Source: UBA11540 sp045531755 (GTDB taxonomy: Bacteria > Bacillota > Clostridia > Oscillospirales > Ruminococcaceae). From it: a DNA stretch of 29,293 nt. The position numbers and the translations under genes were made by a program. The stretch is taken from NCBI GenBank assembly GCA_045531755.1, contig JAZSEP010000008.1, positions 1 through 29,293 of the forward strand, written 5' to 3'. The notes under the pieces were generated by a model, which was given only the letters and a program-made list of their open reading frames with translations, had not been told where the DNA came from and did not search any database. Positions within the stretch are counted from its first letter, which is position 1, and each line of letters starts with the position of its first letter. Shown in pieces: positions 1 through 8,248 of this stretch.

Positions 1-530
1 AAGGTGAAGAAGAGCAGATATACGTTGACAGCGTTTTTGATATGCTTACCCGCGCCTCAACCGAAGCGGAAATTTCTGCAATAAGGGCTGAGCTTGTAGA
101 AAGCGGATATCTTAGAGCGAACAAAAATCTGCGTCAAAAGCCTCAAAAGCTGTCCTATATTAAATACAAATCATCTGATGGATTTACAATACTTTGCGGA
201 CGAAACAATCTGCAAAATGACCGTTTGACTCTTAAAGAATCAAGCAACTTGGATATATGGCTGCACACCCAGAAAATCCCCGGTTCGCATACTGTTATTG
301 TCAGTGAAGGAAATCAAATTCCTGACACAACAATTGAAGAAGCGGCTATGGTTGCGGCACACAACTCCAAGGCAAGAGGTTCAACAAAGGTTGCTGTTGA
401 TTATACTTTAATTCGAAATATCAAAAAACCAAATGGCTCTAAACCCGGTTTTGTTGTATATGACACATACAACACTCTTCTGATAACTCCTGATGAGGAT
501 AAGATAAATTTAATGCTGCAGAAACAATGA
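1..530 (+). CDS. rqcH: Rqc2/RqcH-type NFACT protein, C-terminal part (5' end outside window)
   Basis: The reading frame is open from base 3 to the TGA at 528-530, so the gene begins upstream; the ATG at 42 is internal. The visible part ends in an NFACT-R (DUF814) domain: the segment with ILCGRNNLQND, then DIWLHTQKIPGSHTVI, then EEAAMVAAHNSKAR and a final YNTLLITPDE. RqcH binds stalled 60S-type large subunits (50S in bacteria) carrying peptidyl-tRNA and recruits tRNA-Ala to add C-terminal alanine tails in ribosome quality control; older annotations call it a fibronectin-binding protein. Only 13 bases separate its stop from aroB, so it is probably co-transcribed with the shikimate genes. Family assignment is from recognisable motifs; the N-terminal NFACT-N and coiled-coil parts cannot be seen. 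Confidence 0.88.
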   Translation, partial: GEEEQIYVDSVFDMLTRASTEAEISAIRAELVESGYLRANKNLRQKPQKLSYIKYKSSDGFTILCGRNNLQNDRLTLKESSNLDIWLHTQKIPGSHTVIVSEGNQIPDTTIEEAAMVAAHNSKARGSTKVAVDYTLIRNIKKPNGSKPGFVVYDTYNTLLITPDEDKINLMLQKQ

Positions 531-543
531 GATAGGTGATTAT

Positions 544-1605
544 ATGCATCACAACGTATACGTTAACTTGAAGAATAAAAGTTATAATATTGAAATAGAA
601 AAAGGGCTTCTTTCAAAAGTCGGTGAAAAATTAAAAAGCCTTTACAACGGTAAGAAGATTTTTGTCGTCACGGATAAAACTGTATTTTCTCTGCACGGAA
701 AAACGCTTGTCGATTCGTTGGATTCAGCAGGATTTGAGGTTAAAGTTGATGTTTTGGAGCCCGGCGAGAAAACAAAGTCTTTGACTTCTCTTGAACACGT
801 GTATAATTCGATGCTTGATTTCAAACTGACAAGAAGCGACCTTGTTATAGCTTTCGGCGGCGGAGTTATTGGAGACCTTTGCGGTTTTGCCGCTTCTACA
901 TATCTTCGAGGTGTCAGCTTCGTGCAAATTCCAACTACTCTTTTGGCGCAGACAGACAGCTCTGTCGGCGGAAAGGTTGCAGTAAATCTTGCAAGAGGCA
1001 AAAATTTGGTCGGTAGCTTTTATCAGCCTAAAGCCGTATATATTGATACATCTCTTTTGGACACGCTCGACGATAAAACCTTTGCTGACGGAATGGCAGA
1101 GGTCATTAAATATGCTTGCATAAGAGATAAGGAACTGTTTGAGCTTATCAGTGCAAATTCCAACCGAAAAGCTATAGAAAACCATATAGATTACGTTGTT
1201 TTCAGGTGTTGTGATATAAAACGTTCAATTGTAGAGAATGACGAATTTGACACTGGAGAACGCATGCTTTTAAACTTCGGTCACACCATAGGTCATGCTA
1301 TTGAAAAGCACTACAACTACGAAACCTTTACTCACGGTATGGGTGTGGCTGCCGGAATGTGTATGATATCTGAGATTGCAGAAGGAAAGGGCCTTACAAA
1401 ACGCGGCACAGCAGATGAAATTAAAGCTGTGGTTACAGGCTTTGATTTGCCTTATCATTCGGATGTCGGAAGCAGTATTCTTGATGCAATTTCCCTTGAT
1501 AAAAAGAACGTTGGCGGATATTTAAACGTAATACTTTTAACCGAAATAGGCAGTTCATATATTCACAAGACAACGGCAGATTTTTTTAAGGACGGAAGCA
1601 AATGA
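544..1605 (+). CDS. aroB: 3-dehydroquinate synthase
   Basis: AroB converts DAHP to 3-dehydroquinate, step two of the shikimate pathway, using NAD and a divalent metal (usually Zn or Co) in the cytoplasm. The 353-residue length is normal. The NAD-binding GGGVIGD lies at residues 105-111, PTTLLAQTDSSVGGK at about 130-144, and the metal ligands fit E186, H247 (in NFGHTIGHAIE) and H264. The ATG at 544 is preceded by an AGGTGAT ribosome binding site. The stop overlaps the aroA start (ATGA at 1602-1605), which suggests translational coupling. It is the first gene of an aroB-aroA-aroC-aroE-aroK set; no separate promoter is seen between rqcH and aroB. Confidence 0.97.
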   Translation: MHHNVYVNLKNKSYNIEIEKGLLSKVGEKLKSLYNGKKIFVVTDKTVFSLHGKTLVDSLDSAGFEVKVDVLEPGEKTKSLTSLEHVYNSMLDFKLTRSDLVIAFGGGVIGDLCGFAASTYLRGVSFVQIPTTLLAQTDSSVGGKVAVNLARGKNLVGSFYQPKAVYIDTSLLDTLDDKTFADGMAEVIKYACIRDKELFELISANSNRKAIENHIDYVVFRCCDIKRSIVENDEFDTGERMLLNFGHTIGHAIEKHYNYETFTHGMGVAAGMCMISEIAEGKGLTKRGTADEIKAVVTGFDLPYHSDVGSSILDAISLDKKNVGGYLNVILLTEIGSSYIHKTTADFFKDGSK

Positions 1606-2834
1606 ACAAGCTTACAATAACTCCCAAAAGCCTACACGGAAGCGTATTGGTGCCGCCGTCAAAAAGCATTGCGCATCGTGCTATAATATGTGCGGCTCTT
1701 TCTGACTCGACCTCTGTTATCAAAAATATTTCCTTTTCTGATGACATTACAGCTACAATAAATGCTGTTAAATTGGCCGGAGCAGAGATTTCTATAACAA
1801 ATGACACGCTATACATAAAGGGCATACAAACAGCAAAAGCGGCTCCTGATGAGGCTTTTGATTGCAACGAATCAGGTTCTACACTCAGATTTCTCGTGCC
1901 TATAATGGCTACGCTTTTTCCAAAGGCTTCTTTCACAGGAAAAGGAAGACTCGGCAAAAGACCGCTGGACGTCTACTATAGGATTTTTGACACACAAAAT
2001 ATCACGTACTCCGTGTGCGAAGAGCCCTTTTGTCTGTCGATAAACGGCAAGCTTCAAGGCGGATCAATTGAAGTTCCGGGTGATATAAGTTCGCAGTTTA
2101 TAACCGGTCTTTTGTTGGCACTGCCGTTGTCTGAAACTGATTCCGAAATTATAGTAACAGAAGCTCTTGAATCCAAAGGATACGTTGACCTTACGCTTGA
2201 TGTTATGAAATCTTTCGGTATAGAGATTGTCAACGAAGACTACAGACGCTTTTTAATAAAAGGCAACCAAAAGTATTGTTCCTGTGACTATACCGTAGAA
2301 GGCGATTATAGTCAAGCTGCCTTTTTCGAGGTTGCAAACTTTATCGGAAATGATATCAAGATAAACGGTATGAATCCTTTTTCCTTGCAGGGCGATAAGC
2401 AGATACTTGATATTGTATCATCACTCAAAAGTGCTTCGGAAGACGAGCTGATAGTTATAGACGGTTCACAATGTCCTGATATAATGCCAATTGCCGCCGT
2501 TGCAGCGTCTTTAAGAAGGGGAGAAACTCACCTTGTCAATATAGGACGTCTTCGTCTGAAGGAATCCGACAGATTGAGCGCAATAGCAGAAGAGCTTACA
2601 AAGCTCGGCGGAAAGATTAAGGTTGTAGAGAATTCGCTTATTATTAACGGAGTTGACAGCTTCAACGGTGCTGATGTTGACAGCCATAACGACCACAGAA
2701 TTGCGATGATGCTTGCAATAGCTTCAACGCGCAGTAGTGGTAGGGTAACGATAAGCGGATATGAATCTGTATCAAAATCCTATCCTGATTTCTTTGAAGT
2801 ATTTAGGTCACTTGGAGGTGTGTGCTGTGAGTAG
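1602..2834 (+). CDS. aroA: 3-phosphoshikimate 1-carboxyvinyltransferase (EPSP synthase)
   Basis: The enzyme joins shikimate-3-phosphate and phosphoenolpyruvate to give EPSP. The protein is 410 residues, slightly short of the usual 425-430 but with both halves of the fold present. Visible motifs are the substrate-binding PSKSIAHR (K21, S22, H25, R26), ESGSTLRF at about 90-97, the late RLRLKESDRLSAIAEEL segment and DHRIAMMLAIA near the C-terminus. The start overlaps the aroB stop by four bases. The 3' end overlaps aroC by eight bases, and the aroC ribosome binding site lies inside this gene. No lesion is seen. Confidence 0.97.
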   Translation: MNKLTITPKSLHGSVLVPPSKSIAHRAIICAALSDSTSVIKNISFSDDITATINAVKLAGAEISITNDTLYIKGIQTAKAAPDEAFDCNESGSTLRFLVPIMATLFPKASFTGKGRLGKRPLDVYYRIFDTQNITYSVCEEPFCLSINGKLQGGSIEVPGDISSQFITGLLLALPLSETDSEIIVTEALESKGYVDLTLDVMKSFGIEIVNEDYRRFLIKGNQKYCSCDYTVEGDYSQAAFFEVANFIGNDIKINGMNPFSLQGDKQILDIVSSLKSASEDELIVIDGSQCPDIMPIAAVAASLRRGETHLVNIGRLRLKESDRLSAIAEELTKLGGKIKVVENSLIINGVDSFNGADVDSHNDHRIAMMLAIASTRSSGRVTISGYESVSKSYPDFFEVFRSLGGVCCE

Positions 2835-3906
2835 TACCTGGGGAAACAATATAAAAATCTCTGTCTTCGGAGAATCGCACTCCGAAGCTATCGGCGTAGT
2901 TATTGATGGCTTGGAAGCAGGAATTGAACTTGATTTGGATGAAATCTCTTTTGAAATGGGAAGAAGAGCGCCCGGAAAAAACGCCATGTCTACTTCTCGT
3001 AATGAAAGTGATGCTCCGGAAATAATCAGCGGATTCTTCAATGGAAAAACAACAGGAACACCTCTGTGCGCTGTCATAAAGAACCATAACACCCGTTCTC
3101 AAGATTATGAACGCACGAAAAATCTCATAAGACCCGGTCATGCGGATTTTACAGGATTTGTTAAGTATAACGGGTTTAACGATTATAGAGGCGGGGGTCA
3201 TTTTTCGGGAAGATTGACAGCTCCTATTGTCTTTGCAGGAGCAATTTGCAAGCAAATTCTCGAAAAAGAGGATATAAAAATCGGGGCACATATCAAACAG
3301 ATTGCTGATGTGTGTGACAAGTCATTTGACTTTACAAATATTGATGCTAAAATCATTGATAATTTAAAATCAAAAGAACTCGCTTTTTTAGAAGAAGCAA
3401 AAGAAAATGACGCAAAAGAACGCATTTTAGCTGCTAAAAACGACCTGGATTCAGTAGGCGGCATTATCGAGTGTGCAGTTATAGGACTTTACAGTGGAAT
3501 TGGAAATCCTATGTTTGATTCTGTCGAATCTGTCCTTTCTCATATACTGTTTTCTATCCCTTCGGTAAAGGGCGTTGAGTTTGGAAGCGGTTTTTCTTTT
3601 GCTGATATGCGCGGTTCAGAAGCTAACGACTCTTTTTACTATGACGGAGATATAATTAAAACCAAAACCAATAATAACGGCGGAATAAACGGTGGAATTA
3701 CAAACGGAATGCCTATAGTTTTCCGAACTGTCATAAAGCCAACTCCTTCAATTGCTAAAAAACAGAAAACTATTGATATTTCAGCAGGATGTGACGCTGA
3801 AATTGAGATAGTAGGCAGACACGACCCATGCATCGTGCAGAGAGCTGTCCCTGTAATTGAGGCAGCAACGGCTATAGCCATATATGACCTTATAAAAGGA
3901 GCATAA
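2827..3906 (+). CDS. aroC: chorismate synthase
   Basis: AroC converts EPSP to chorismate with reduced FMN, the last common step to aromatic amino acids and folate. I place the start at the GTG at 2827: it gives the family N-terminus (M)SSTWGNNIKISVFGESHS and has GGAGGTG at 2814-2820, six bases upstream. The ATG at 2761 in the same frame would add 22 unrelated residues and lies deep in aroA. With this start the protein is 359 residues, the normal size. Motifs include GRRAPGKNAMSTSRNE, RPGHADFTGFVKYN, the GGGHFSGRLTAPIVFAGAI stretch with conserved His, and near the C-terminus GRHDPCIVQRAVPVIEA. The gene overlaps the aroA end and is followed after 11 bases by aroE. Confidence 0.96.
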   Translation: MSSTWGNNIKISVFGESHSEAIGVVIDGLEAGIELDLDEISFEMGRRAPGKNAMSTSRNESDAPEIISGFFNGKTTGTPLCAVIKNHNTRSQDYERTKNLIRPGHADFTGFVKYNGFNDYRGGGHFSGRLTAPIVFAGAICKQILEKEDIKIGAHIKQIADVCDKSFDFTNIDAKIIDNLKSKELAFLEEAKENDAKERILAAKNDLDSVGGIIECAVIGLYSGIGNPMFDSVESVLSHILFSIPSVKGVEFGSGFSFADMRGSEANDSFYYDGDIIKTKTNNNGGINGGITNGMPIVFRTVIKPTPSIAKKQKTIDISAGCDAEIEIVGRHDPCIVQRAVPVIEAATAIAIYDLIKGA

Positions 3907-3917
3907 ACAGAAATATA

Positions 3918-4706
3918 ATGTTTAAATTTGGATTGATAGGTGAAAAACTCGGGCACAGCCTTTCTCCAGAGATACACGGTAATATCTTCAGGGAAACGTC
4001 TTTCGATGCTGATTATCAGCTATATGAGATAAAACGCGAGGATCTATGCAATATTAAAGAATTTATGCGTGATAACTCACTTTTCGGCATTAACGTCACT
4101 ATTCCGTATAAGCAGGAAATATTGCCATTTCTCGATGAAATATCACCGGAAGCCGAAAAAATCGGTGCAGTAAACACAGTTTTCAGATCAGGTGACTCAT
4201 TAATCGGGTTCAATACTGACTATTTTGGGTTTGGAGAAATGCTGAGATATCACGGCATCTCCTTTCAAAACAAAACAGTTGTGGTCTTGGGAAACGGAGG
4301 CGCCGCAAAAGCGGTTGTTGCGTATCTTTCGGACAACGGTGCCAAAAAGGTATATATTGTAAGCAGGAATTCCGCCACGGACCCTCGGGTTATTTCTTAT
4401 GATGAGCTTCGTGGATTGAATGACTATGTAATAGTTAACACAACACCGATAGGTATGTATCCGAATGTCAATGCCTGCGCCGTAAGTGACGATATTATTG
4501 AGAAATCTTGTGCGGTTGCAGACCTTATTTATAATCCAAAGGACACATTGTTGATACAAAAAGCAAAGCAGTATTCAAAGCCCTGTTGCAGCGGTATGTA
4601 CATGCTTGTTGCACAGGCTGTTAAAGCTCAGGAAATATGGAGAAATATTGAGGTTTCTCACGAAATAATCAATAAAGTTTTTGAAATTCAAAACGAGGAC
4701 AATTAA
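3918..4706 (+). CDS. aroE: shikimate dehydrogenase
   Basis: AroE reduces 3-dehydroshikimate to shikimate with NADPH. The 262-residue protein opens with GLIGEKLGHSLSPEIH (substrate site), has the catalytic Lys in NVTIPYKQE (K65) and the catalytic Asp in GFNTDYFGF (D101). The dinucleotide-binding loop is VLGNGGAAKAVV at about 123-134, followed by VNTTPIGMYP and DLIYNPKDT. The stop (TAA 4704-4706) directly abuts the aroK ATG, so the two are almost surely translated together. The pathway enzyme between aroB and aroE (dehydroquinase, aroD/aroQ) is not in this window. Confidence 0.96.
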   Translation: MFKFGLIGEKLGHSLSPEIHGNIFRETSFDADYQLYEIKREDLCNIKEFMRDNSLFGINVTIPYKQEILPFLDEISPEAEKIGAVNTVFRSGDSLIGFNTDYFGFGEMLRYHGISFQNKTVVVLGNGGAAKAVVAYLSDNGAKKVYIVSRNSATDPRVISYDELRGLNDYVIVNTTPIGMYPNVNACAVSDDIIEKSCAVADLIYNPKDTLLIQKAKQYSKPCCSGMYMLVAQAVKAQEIWRNIEVSHEIINKVFEIQNEDN

Positions 4707-5201
4707 ATGAAATCGATAGCACTAATAGGGATGCCCGGTTGTGGAAAAACCACGATAGGGAAGCTTCTTGCAGAACAACTCTCCGCTGAGTTTTATGATA
4801 TGGATTCTTATATCGAAACAACGGCAAAAACAACTGTTAAAGAGCTTTTTTCTATTGGAGAAGAATATTTCCGCGACTGTGAAACACAGGCTTGCAAAGC
4901 GCTTTCTCTTCTTGAAAACGCTGTTATATCAACAGGTGGGGGAGCTGTAAAGCGCAAAGAAAACGTTGAGTACCTCAAGAAAAACTGTGTCATCGTTTTT
5001 ATCGATCGAGATGTTGATGATATTATTTCCGATATTGACCACGAATCCCGTCCACTGCTTGCCGACAATTACCGCGACAGGTTGTTGCAGCTGTACAACG
5101 AACGATATGAGTTGTATAAAGAAAACTCTGATTTCACCGTAAAAAACAACTCAACTCTTGATGATGTTGTAGAACAAATTGCATCACGGTTAGATTTTTA
5201 G
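4707..5201 (+). CDS. aroK: shikimate kinase
   Basis: AroK phosphorylates shikimate at the 3-hydroxyl with ATP. The protein has 164 residues, usual for the family. The P-loop GMPGCGKTT is at residues 8-16, the shikimate-contacting DMDSYIE follows at about 31-37, then GEEYFRDCE, the STGGGAV loop, and the lid SRPLL. It is the last gene of the aro set: the next gene starts 70 bases on and has its own promoter. I see only a T-rich stretch and no good hairpin after the stop, so read-through into pfp is possible. Confidence 0.95.
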   Translation: MKSIALIGMPGCGKTTIGKLLAEQLSAEFYDMDSYIETTAKTTVKELFSIGEEYFRDCETQACKALSLLENAVISTGGGAVKRKENVEYLKKNCVIVFIDRDVDDIISDIDHESRPLLADNYRDRLLQLYNERYELYKENSDFTVKNNSTLDDVVEQIASRLDF

Positions 5202-5211
5202 CCTTCTTTTA

Positions 5212-5240
5212 TTGTTTTTAAAGTCACAATATGGTATAAT
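5212..5240 (+). promoter_or_regulatory. sigma-A type promoter for pfp
   Basis: TTGTTT at 5212-5217 and a perfect TATAAT at 5235-5240 are separated by 17 bases. The start codon of pfp lies 31 bases after the -10 box, with GAGG at 5260-5263. The -35 matches only at TTG, so the call rests on the -10 box and spacing. Confidence 0.6.
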
Positions 5241-5271
5241 TTGTCTAAATTTTAAATTTGAGGTTTAAATT

Positions 5272-6489
5272 ATGAAAAAGAATTTGATAGTTGCACAATC
5301 CGGAGGACCAACAGCCGCTATAAATGCTTCTTTGGCGGGTGTAATTGCTGCTGCAATTTCTTCCGACTCGATAGATACAGTTTACGGAGCAAGATACGGA
5401 ATTCAGGGCGTTCTTGACGAGAACTTTATAAATCTTTCTGAGGTGTTTGAAGACGGAGAAAAGCTTGAGCACCTTAAGCTCACACCTGCTATGGCGCTCG
5501 GCTCCTGCCGATTAAAACTACCGAGTCTTGAAAAAACCGAGATTTATGACAAAATCTATACCGTTTTCAAAAAATACAACATCGGATTTTTCGTTTACAT
5601 AGGCGGCAACGATTCAATGGATACCGCTATGAAGCTCAACAAATTTTTCACTGAAAAGGGCGCGGACATAAAGGTAATAGGTGTTCCAAAAACTATTGAC
5701 AACGACCTTGCTATGACCGACCATTGCCCCGGGTTCGGAAGTGCTGCAAAGTTCGTAGCAACTGTTCTGACGGAAATTGTAAGCGATGCTTTGGTGTATA
5801 ACGTGCCCGCTGTAGTTATTGTTGAAATAATGGGAAGAAATGCAGGTTGGCTCACGGCAAGCGCCGCTTTGACACGTGAATGCACGGGTTTTGCTCCACA
5901 ACTGATATATCTTCCTGAAGTGGTTTTTGACCTTGATAACTTTATTGAAGATGTCAAAACGGTTCAAGCGCAAAGCAACTGCGTCATCGTCGCTGTTTCT
6001 GAAGGTGCAAAGGTTGCAGATGGCAGATATCTTTCCGAGCTTTCAAGCGATTGCAAAACTGATACCTTTGGTCACAAGTATACATCGGGCGCAGGAAAGT
6101 TTCTCGAAAATTTAGTGACCGAAAGACTCGGTTGCAAGGTTCGTTCCATCGAACTTAACGTTCTTCAAAGAGGTTCCGGCCATATACTCTCTAAAGATGA
6201 TATAGACTCTGCCTTTGAGATTGGAAAAGCGGCAGTAAATGCTGCATCTAACGGCGTCAGTGGAAAGATGATGGTTTTCCTCAGAACAGATAAGGACGAT
6301 TATGAGTATTCTATCAGCACCTGCGACTTAGATATGGTTGCAAACTTCGAAAAAAAGTTTCCGCTTGATTGGATTACACCTCGTGGAAACGACGTTACTG
6401 AAGATGCTGTTAAATATCTCAAGCCACTTATTCAAGGCGAAACTGCAACTCCAATGAAGGATGGATTGCCTCTTCATTTCAAATTTTAA
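5272..6489 (+). CDS. pfp: pyrophosphate-dependent 6-phosphofructokinase
   Basis: The enzyme interconverts fructose-6-phosphate and fructose-1,6-bisphosphate. The 405-residue protein starts with AQSGGPTAAINAS at residues 8-20. Its phosphoryl-donor site reads GGNDS at 111-115 and PKTIDND at 139-145. The Asp at 114 and Lys at 140 stand where ATP-dependent enzymes carry Gly, which is the classic signature of PPi-dependent PFK. GVPKTIDNDLAMTDHCPGFG and VEIMGRNAGWLTAS follow as expected. PPi use makes the step reversible and saves ATP, and is common in anaerobic clostridia. It has its own promoter and terminator and is therefore probably monocistronic. Donor specificity is inferred from residues, not shown. 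Confidence 0.92.
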   Translation: MKKNLIVAQSGGPTAAINASLAGVIAAAISSDSIDTVYGARYGIQGVLDENFINLSEVFEDGEKLEHLKLTPAMALGSCRLKLPSLEKTEIYDKIYTVFKKYNIGFFVYIGGNDSMDTAMKLNKFFTEKGADIKVIGVPKTIDNDLAMTDHCPGFGSAAKFVATVLTEIVSDALVYNVPAVVIVEIMGRNAGWLTASAALTRECTGFAPQLIYLPEVVFDLDNFIEDVKTVQAQSNCVIVAVSEGAKVADGRYLSELSSDCKTDTFGHKYTSGAGKFLENLVTERLGCKVRSIELNVLQRGSGHILSKDDIDSAFEIGKAAVNAASNGVSGKMMVFLRTDKDDYEYSISTCDLDMVANFEKKFPLDWITPRGNDVTEDAVKYLKPLIQGETATPMKDGLPLHFKF

Positions 6490-6496
6490 AATTTAA

Positions 6497-6526
6497 GCCG
6501 TCACATGTTTTCGTGTGACGGCTTTT
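6497..6526. terminator. bidirectional intrinsic terminator between pfp and the deacetylase
   Basis: GCCGTCACA (6497-6505) pairs perfectly with TGTGACGGC (6514-6522); one G-T and one G-C pair extend the stem to 11, closing a TTTT loop. TTTT follows on the + strand, and the - strand continues into a T/A-rich run. It starts 8 bases after the pfp stop and ends 3 bases from the stop of the convergent gene, so it can serve both. Confidence 0.9.
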
Positions 6527-6528
6527 GG

Positions 6529-7491
6529 TTATTCTATTGGGAAGGTGGCAAATTCAAATCCTTTTTCACGGGCAGCATCAATTACGTCACCGAGAATTTC
6601 GGTGTTTGTCTTTGAAACCGCGTGAAGCAACATAATCTCTCCGCTGTGAAGTCTATTGACTATTTTTTCTAATGCTTTTTCAGGGTCGGGTTGATTTTCA
6701 GGATCCCAATCGTTATAGGCAAAACTCCAGAACACGTTAGTGTATCCGAGCTTTTGTCCTACAGCTAAAGTTCTGACGCTGAATGCGCCTGTTGGGGCTC
6801 TGAACAGTGACATTTCATAGTTGAAGTTTTCTTTTATATAATCGTGCAAAATCATATACTCACTCTGTACCTGTTCAAAAGAAACCTCGGTCATTACAGG
6901 GTGCTTGTTGCTGTGGTTGCCCACAATATGTCCTTCGTCTATCATTCTCTGAATGAGTTCGGGCTCGGATTTTGCATAGGGCATCGTTACAAAGAATACT
7001 GCTTTAACGTTTTTTTCCTTCAAAACGTCAAGGATTTGCGGTGTATAGCCGTTTTCATATCCTTCATCAAAAGTTAAGTACACTTGTTTTGTGTCAGGAG
7101 CAAGAAAATATGTTGAGTAGTCTCCGTATTTTTCCTGAAGAGAAACACAGGCTGTCGGTCGATTGATATCATCAAAGAAATTCCCCGGTCCCCATGTAAC
7201 GCTCGTATTATCCAAAAGCTCTATCTCACTAAGCGGTAAAGCAGCGGTGGGGGAGGATAAATCCCCCGAAGCCGCGCTGTTGTCGCCGGGCATCATACTT
7301 TCTACACCCGAAACGATGTCGCTTACAATTGAATCCGAAGAATCGTCTGATGACATCGAAGGAAGACTCGATGCAAGGTCAGAAGAAGTATCGGTGCTTG
7401 AAGTGTCGTCAATGTTGCTACACGCTGTACAGCTTGCAAAAGAGAACACTATTGCAAAGCTGAGCAAAAGCAAAAATACCTTTGTTTTCAT
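6529..7491 (-). CDS. PdaA-like polysaccharide (peptidoglycan) deacetylase lipoprotein
   Basis: This is a NodB-fold deacetylase. The 320-residue protein begins with a lipoprotein signal: a hydrophobic stretch at 5-20 and a lipobox FASC with Cys21. Residues 29-85 are a low-complexity Ser/Asp/Thr-rich linker, so the enzyme is probably tethered outside the membrane. The catalytic domain fills about 135-320, with TFDEGYENGY (140-149), metal-binding H193-S-N-K-H197, RAPTG (231-235) and LLH (288-290). The TFDEGYENGYT form is that of PdaA, the muramic-delta-lactam deacetylase of spore cortex, not of generic chitooligosaccharide deacetylases. cwlD, the PdaA partner in delta-lactam formation, lies at 22242-22985. 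The start has AAAGGAAA just upstream. A vegetative peptidoglycan deacetylase is the alternative. Confidence 0.87.
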   Translation of the reverse strand: MKTKVFLLLLSFAIVFSFASCTACSNIDDTSSTDTSSDLASSLPSMSSDDSSDSIVSDIVSGVESMMPGDNSAASGDLSSPTAALPLSEIELLDNTSVTWGPGNFFDDINRPTACVSLQEKYGDYSTYFLAPDTKQVYLTFDEGYENGYTPQILDVLKEKNVKAVFFVTMPYAKSEPELIQRMIDEGHIVGNHSNKHPVMTEVSFEQVQSEYMILHDYIKENFNYEMSLFRAPTGAFSVRTLAVGQKLGYTNVFWSFAYNDWDPENQPDPEKALEKIVNRLHSGEIMLLHAVSKTNTEILGDVIDAAREKGFEFATFPIE

Positions 7492-7504
7492 ATCTTTTTC
7501 CTTT

Positions 7505-7546
7505 CAAAATAAGGCTCATTTTGAGACGGTTAAATAAAGCACCGTC
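7505..7546 (-). promoter_or_regulatory. two small stem-loops in the deacetylase leader
   Basis: On the - strand the leader carries GACGGT/ACCGTC (arms 7541-7546 and 7525-7530, 10-base loop) and then CAAAAT/ATTTTG (arms 7518-7523 and 7505-7510, 7-base loop). The second stem ends next to the AAAGGAAA ribosome binding site. Neither has a T tail, so they are not terminators. Whether they regulate anything is unknown; each has only six pairs. Confidence 0.35.
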
Positions 7547-7597
7547 AAAGTTATTATGTGCATATACTTGAAATTAAAACATAAAACCGTTTATTCA

Positions 7598-7626
7598 ATT
7601 TTAACATATTTTGACATATTGTGCAA
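7598..7626 (-). promoter_or_regulatory. putative promoter for the deacetylase gene
   Basis: Reading the - strand, TTGCAC (7626 to 7621) and TAAAAT (7603 to 7598) are spaced by 17 bases. This gives a leader of roughly 100 bases. The fit is fair (3/6 and 5/6). If the gene is sporulation-specific another sigma factor could be used, and I do not see a convincing site for one. Confidence 0.45.
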
Positions 7627-7644
7627 TCATAAGTTAAATTTGTG

Positions 7645-7673
7645 TTGTTAAAATTTTGAGTTTGGTATATACT
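7645..7673 (+). promoter_or_regulatory. sigma-A type promoter for rnhA
   Basis: TTGTTA (7645-7650) and TATACT (7668-7673) are 17 bases apart. CGGAGAT at about 7691-7697 is the ribosome binding site before ATG 7705. The region 7492-7704 between the divergent genes thus holds two promoters and no gene. Confidence 0.65.
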
Positions 7674-7704
7674 TATTCTATCAAATAAAAACGGAGATAC
7701 ATAT

Positions 7705-8154
7705 ATGTCTGAGTTGCTGAAAAAAGTTGACATTTTTACCGACGGTGCATGTTCCGGAAATCCCGGACCCGGAGGTTACGGAGTTATTCTTAGGTATAAT
7801 GGTATTGAAAAGGTTTTAAGCGGCGGTGAACCGTCAACTACAAACAACAGGATGGAGCTTCTTGGAGTAATTTCAGGGCTTGAAGCGCCCAAAACGCGTT
7901 GTTGTGTAAAGCTATACACCGATTCAAAATACGTTGTTGAAGCTGTTGTCAACGGCTGGGCTAAAAGCTGGAAAGCAAAAGGCTGGAAGAGAAAAGACGG
8001 AAAACCTGCAAAAAATCCTGAACTTTGGGAAAGACTTCTACAGCTTTTGGATAAGCACGAGGTTGAATTTATATGGATTAAAGGTCACGACGGACATCCT
8101 GAAAACGAGCGTTGTGACGCTCTGGCGGTGGCAGAAAGATCAAAATTTGATTAA
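7705..8154 (+). CDS. rnhA: ribonuclease HI
   Basis: RNase HI cuts the RNA strand of RNA-DNA hybrids (R-loops, Okazaki primers) in the cytoplasm. The 149-residue protein has the full catalytic set: D13 in FTDGACSGNPGPGG, E51 in NNRMEL, D73 in LYTDSKYV and D138 in ERCDALA, with H128 in IKGHDGHPENE. The basic handle region WAKSWKAKGWKRKDGKP at 85-101 is present, as in the E. coli type, which helps bind the hybrid. It has its own promoter and no clear strong terminator, and appears to be a single-gene unit. Confidence 0.96.
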   Translation: MSELLKKVDIFTDGACSGNPGPGGYGVILRYNGIEKVLSGGEPSTTNNRMELLGVISGLEAPKTRCCVKLYTDSKYVVEAVVNGWAKSWKAKGWKRKDGKPAKNPELWERLLQLLDKHEVEFIWIKGHDGHPENERCDALAVAERSKFD

Positions 8155-8181
8155 CTATACTAAAAAAGTATAAAAAGGGTA

Positions 8182-8210
8182 TTGTAAAATATACTTTTAT
8201 GGTATATAAT
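8182..8210 (+). promoter_or_regulatory. promoter of the nifS-nifU pair, overlapped by TATACT repeats
   Basis: TTGTAA (8182-8187) and TATAAT (8205-8210) are 17 bases apart. TATACT occurs at 8156-8161, inverted (AGTATA) at 8167-8172 and again at 8190-8195 inside the spacer. AAAAGTATA (8164-8172) and TATACTTTT (8190-8198) form a perfect 9-bp inverted repeat. The promoter is well supported; the repeats may be an operator or only AT-rich chance. Confidence 0.72.
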
Positions 8211-8248
8211 AGCAAGGACATATAAAAAGAAAGGTCAGATTAGTTTAA

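Noticed and set aside
2761..2826. A longer aroC start at ATG 2761
   Set aside because: It would add 22 residues without family match inside aroA, while GTG 2827 has GGAGGTG six bases upstream and gives the normal N-terminus.
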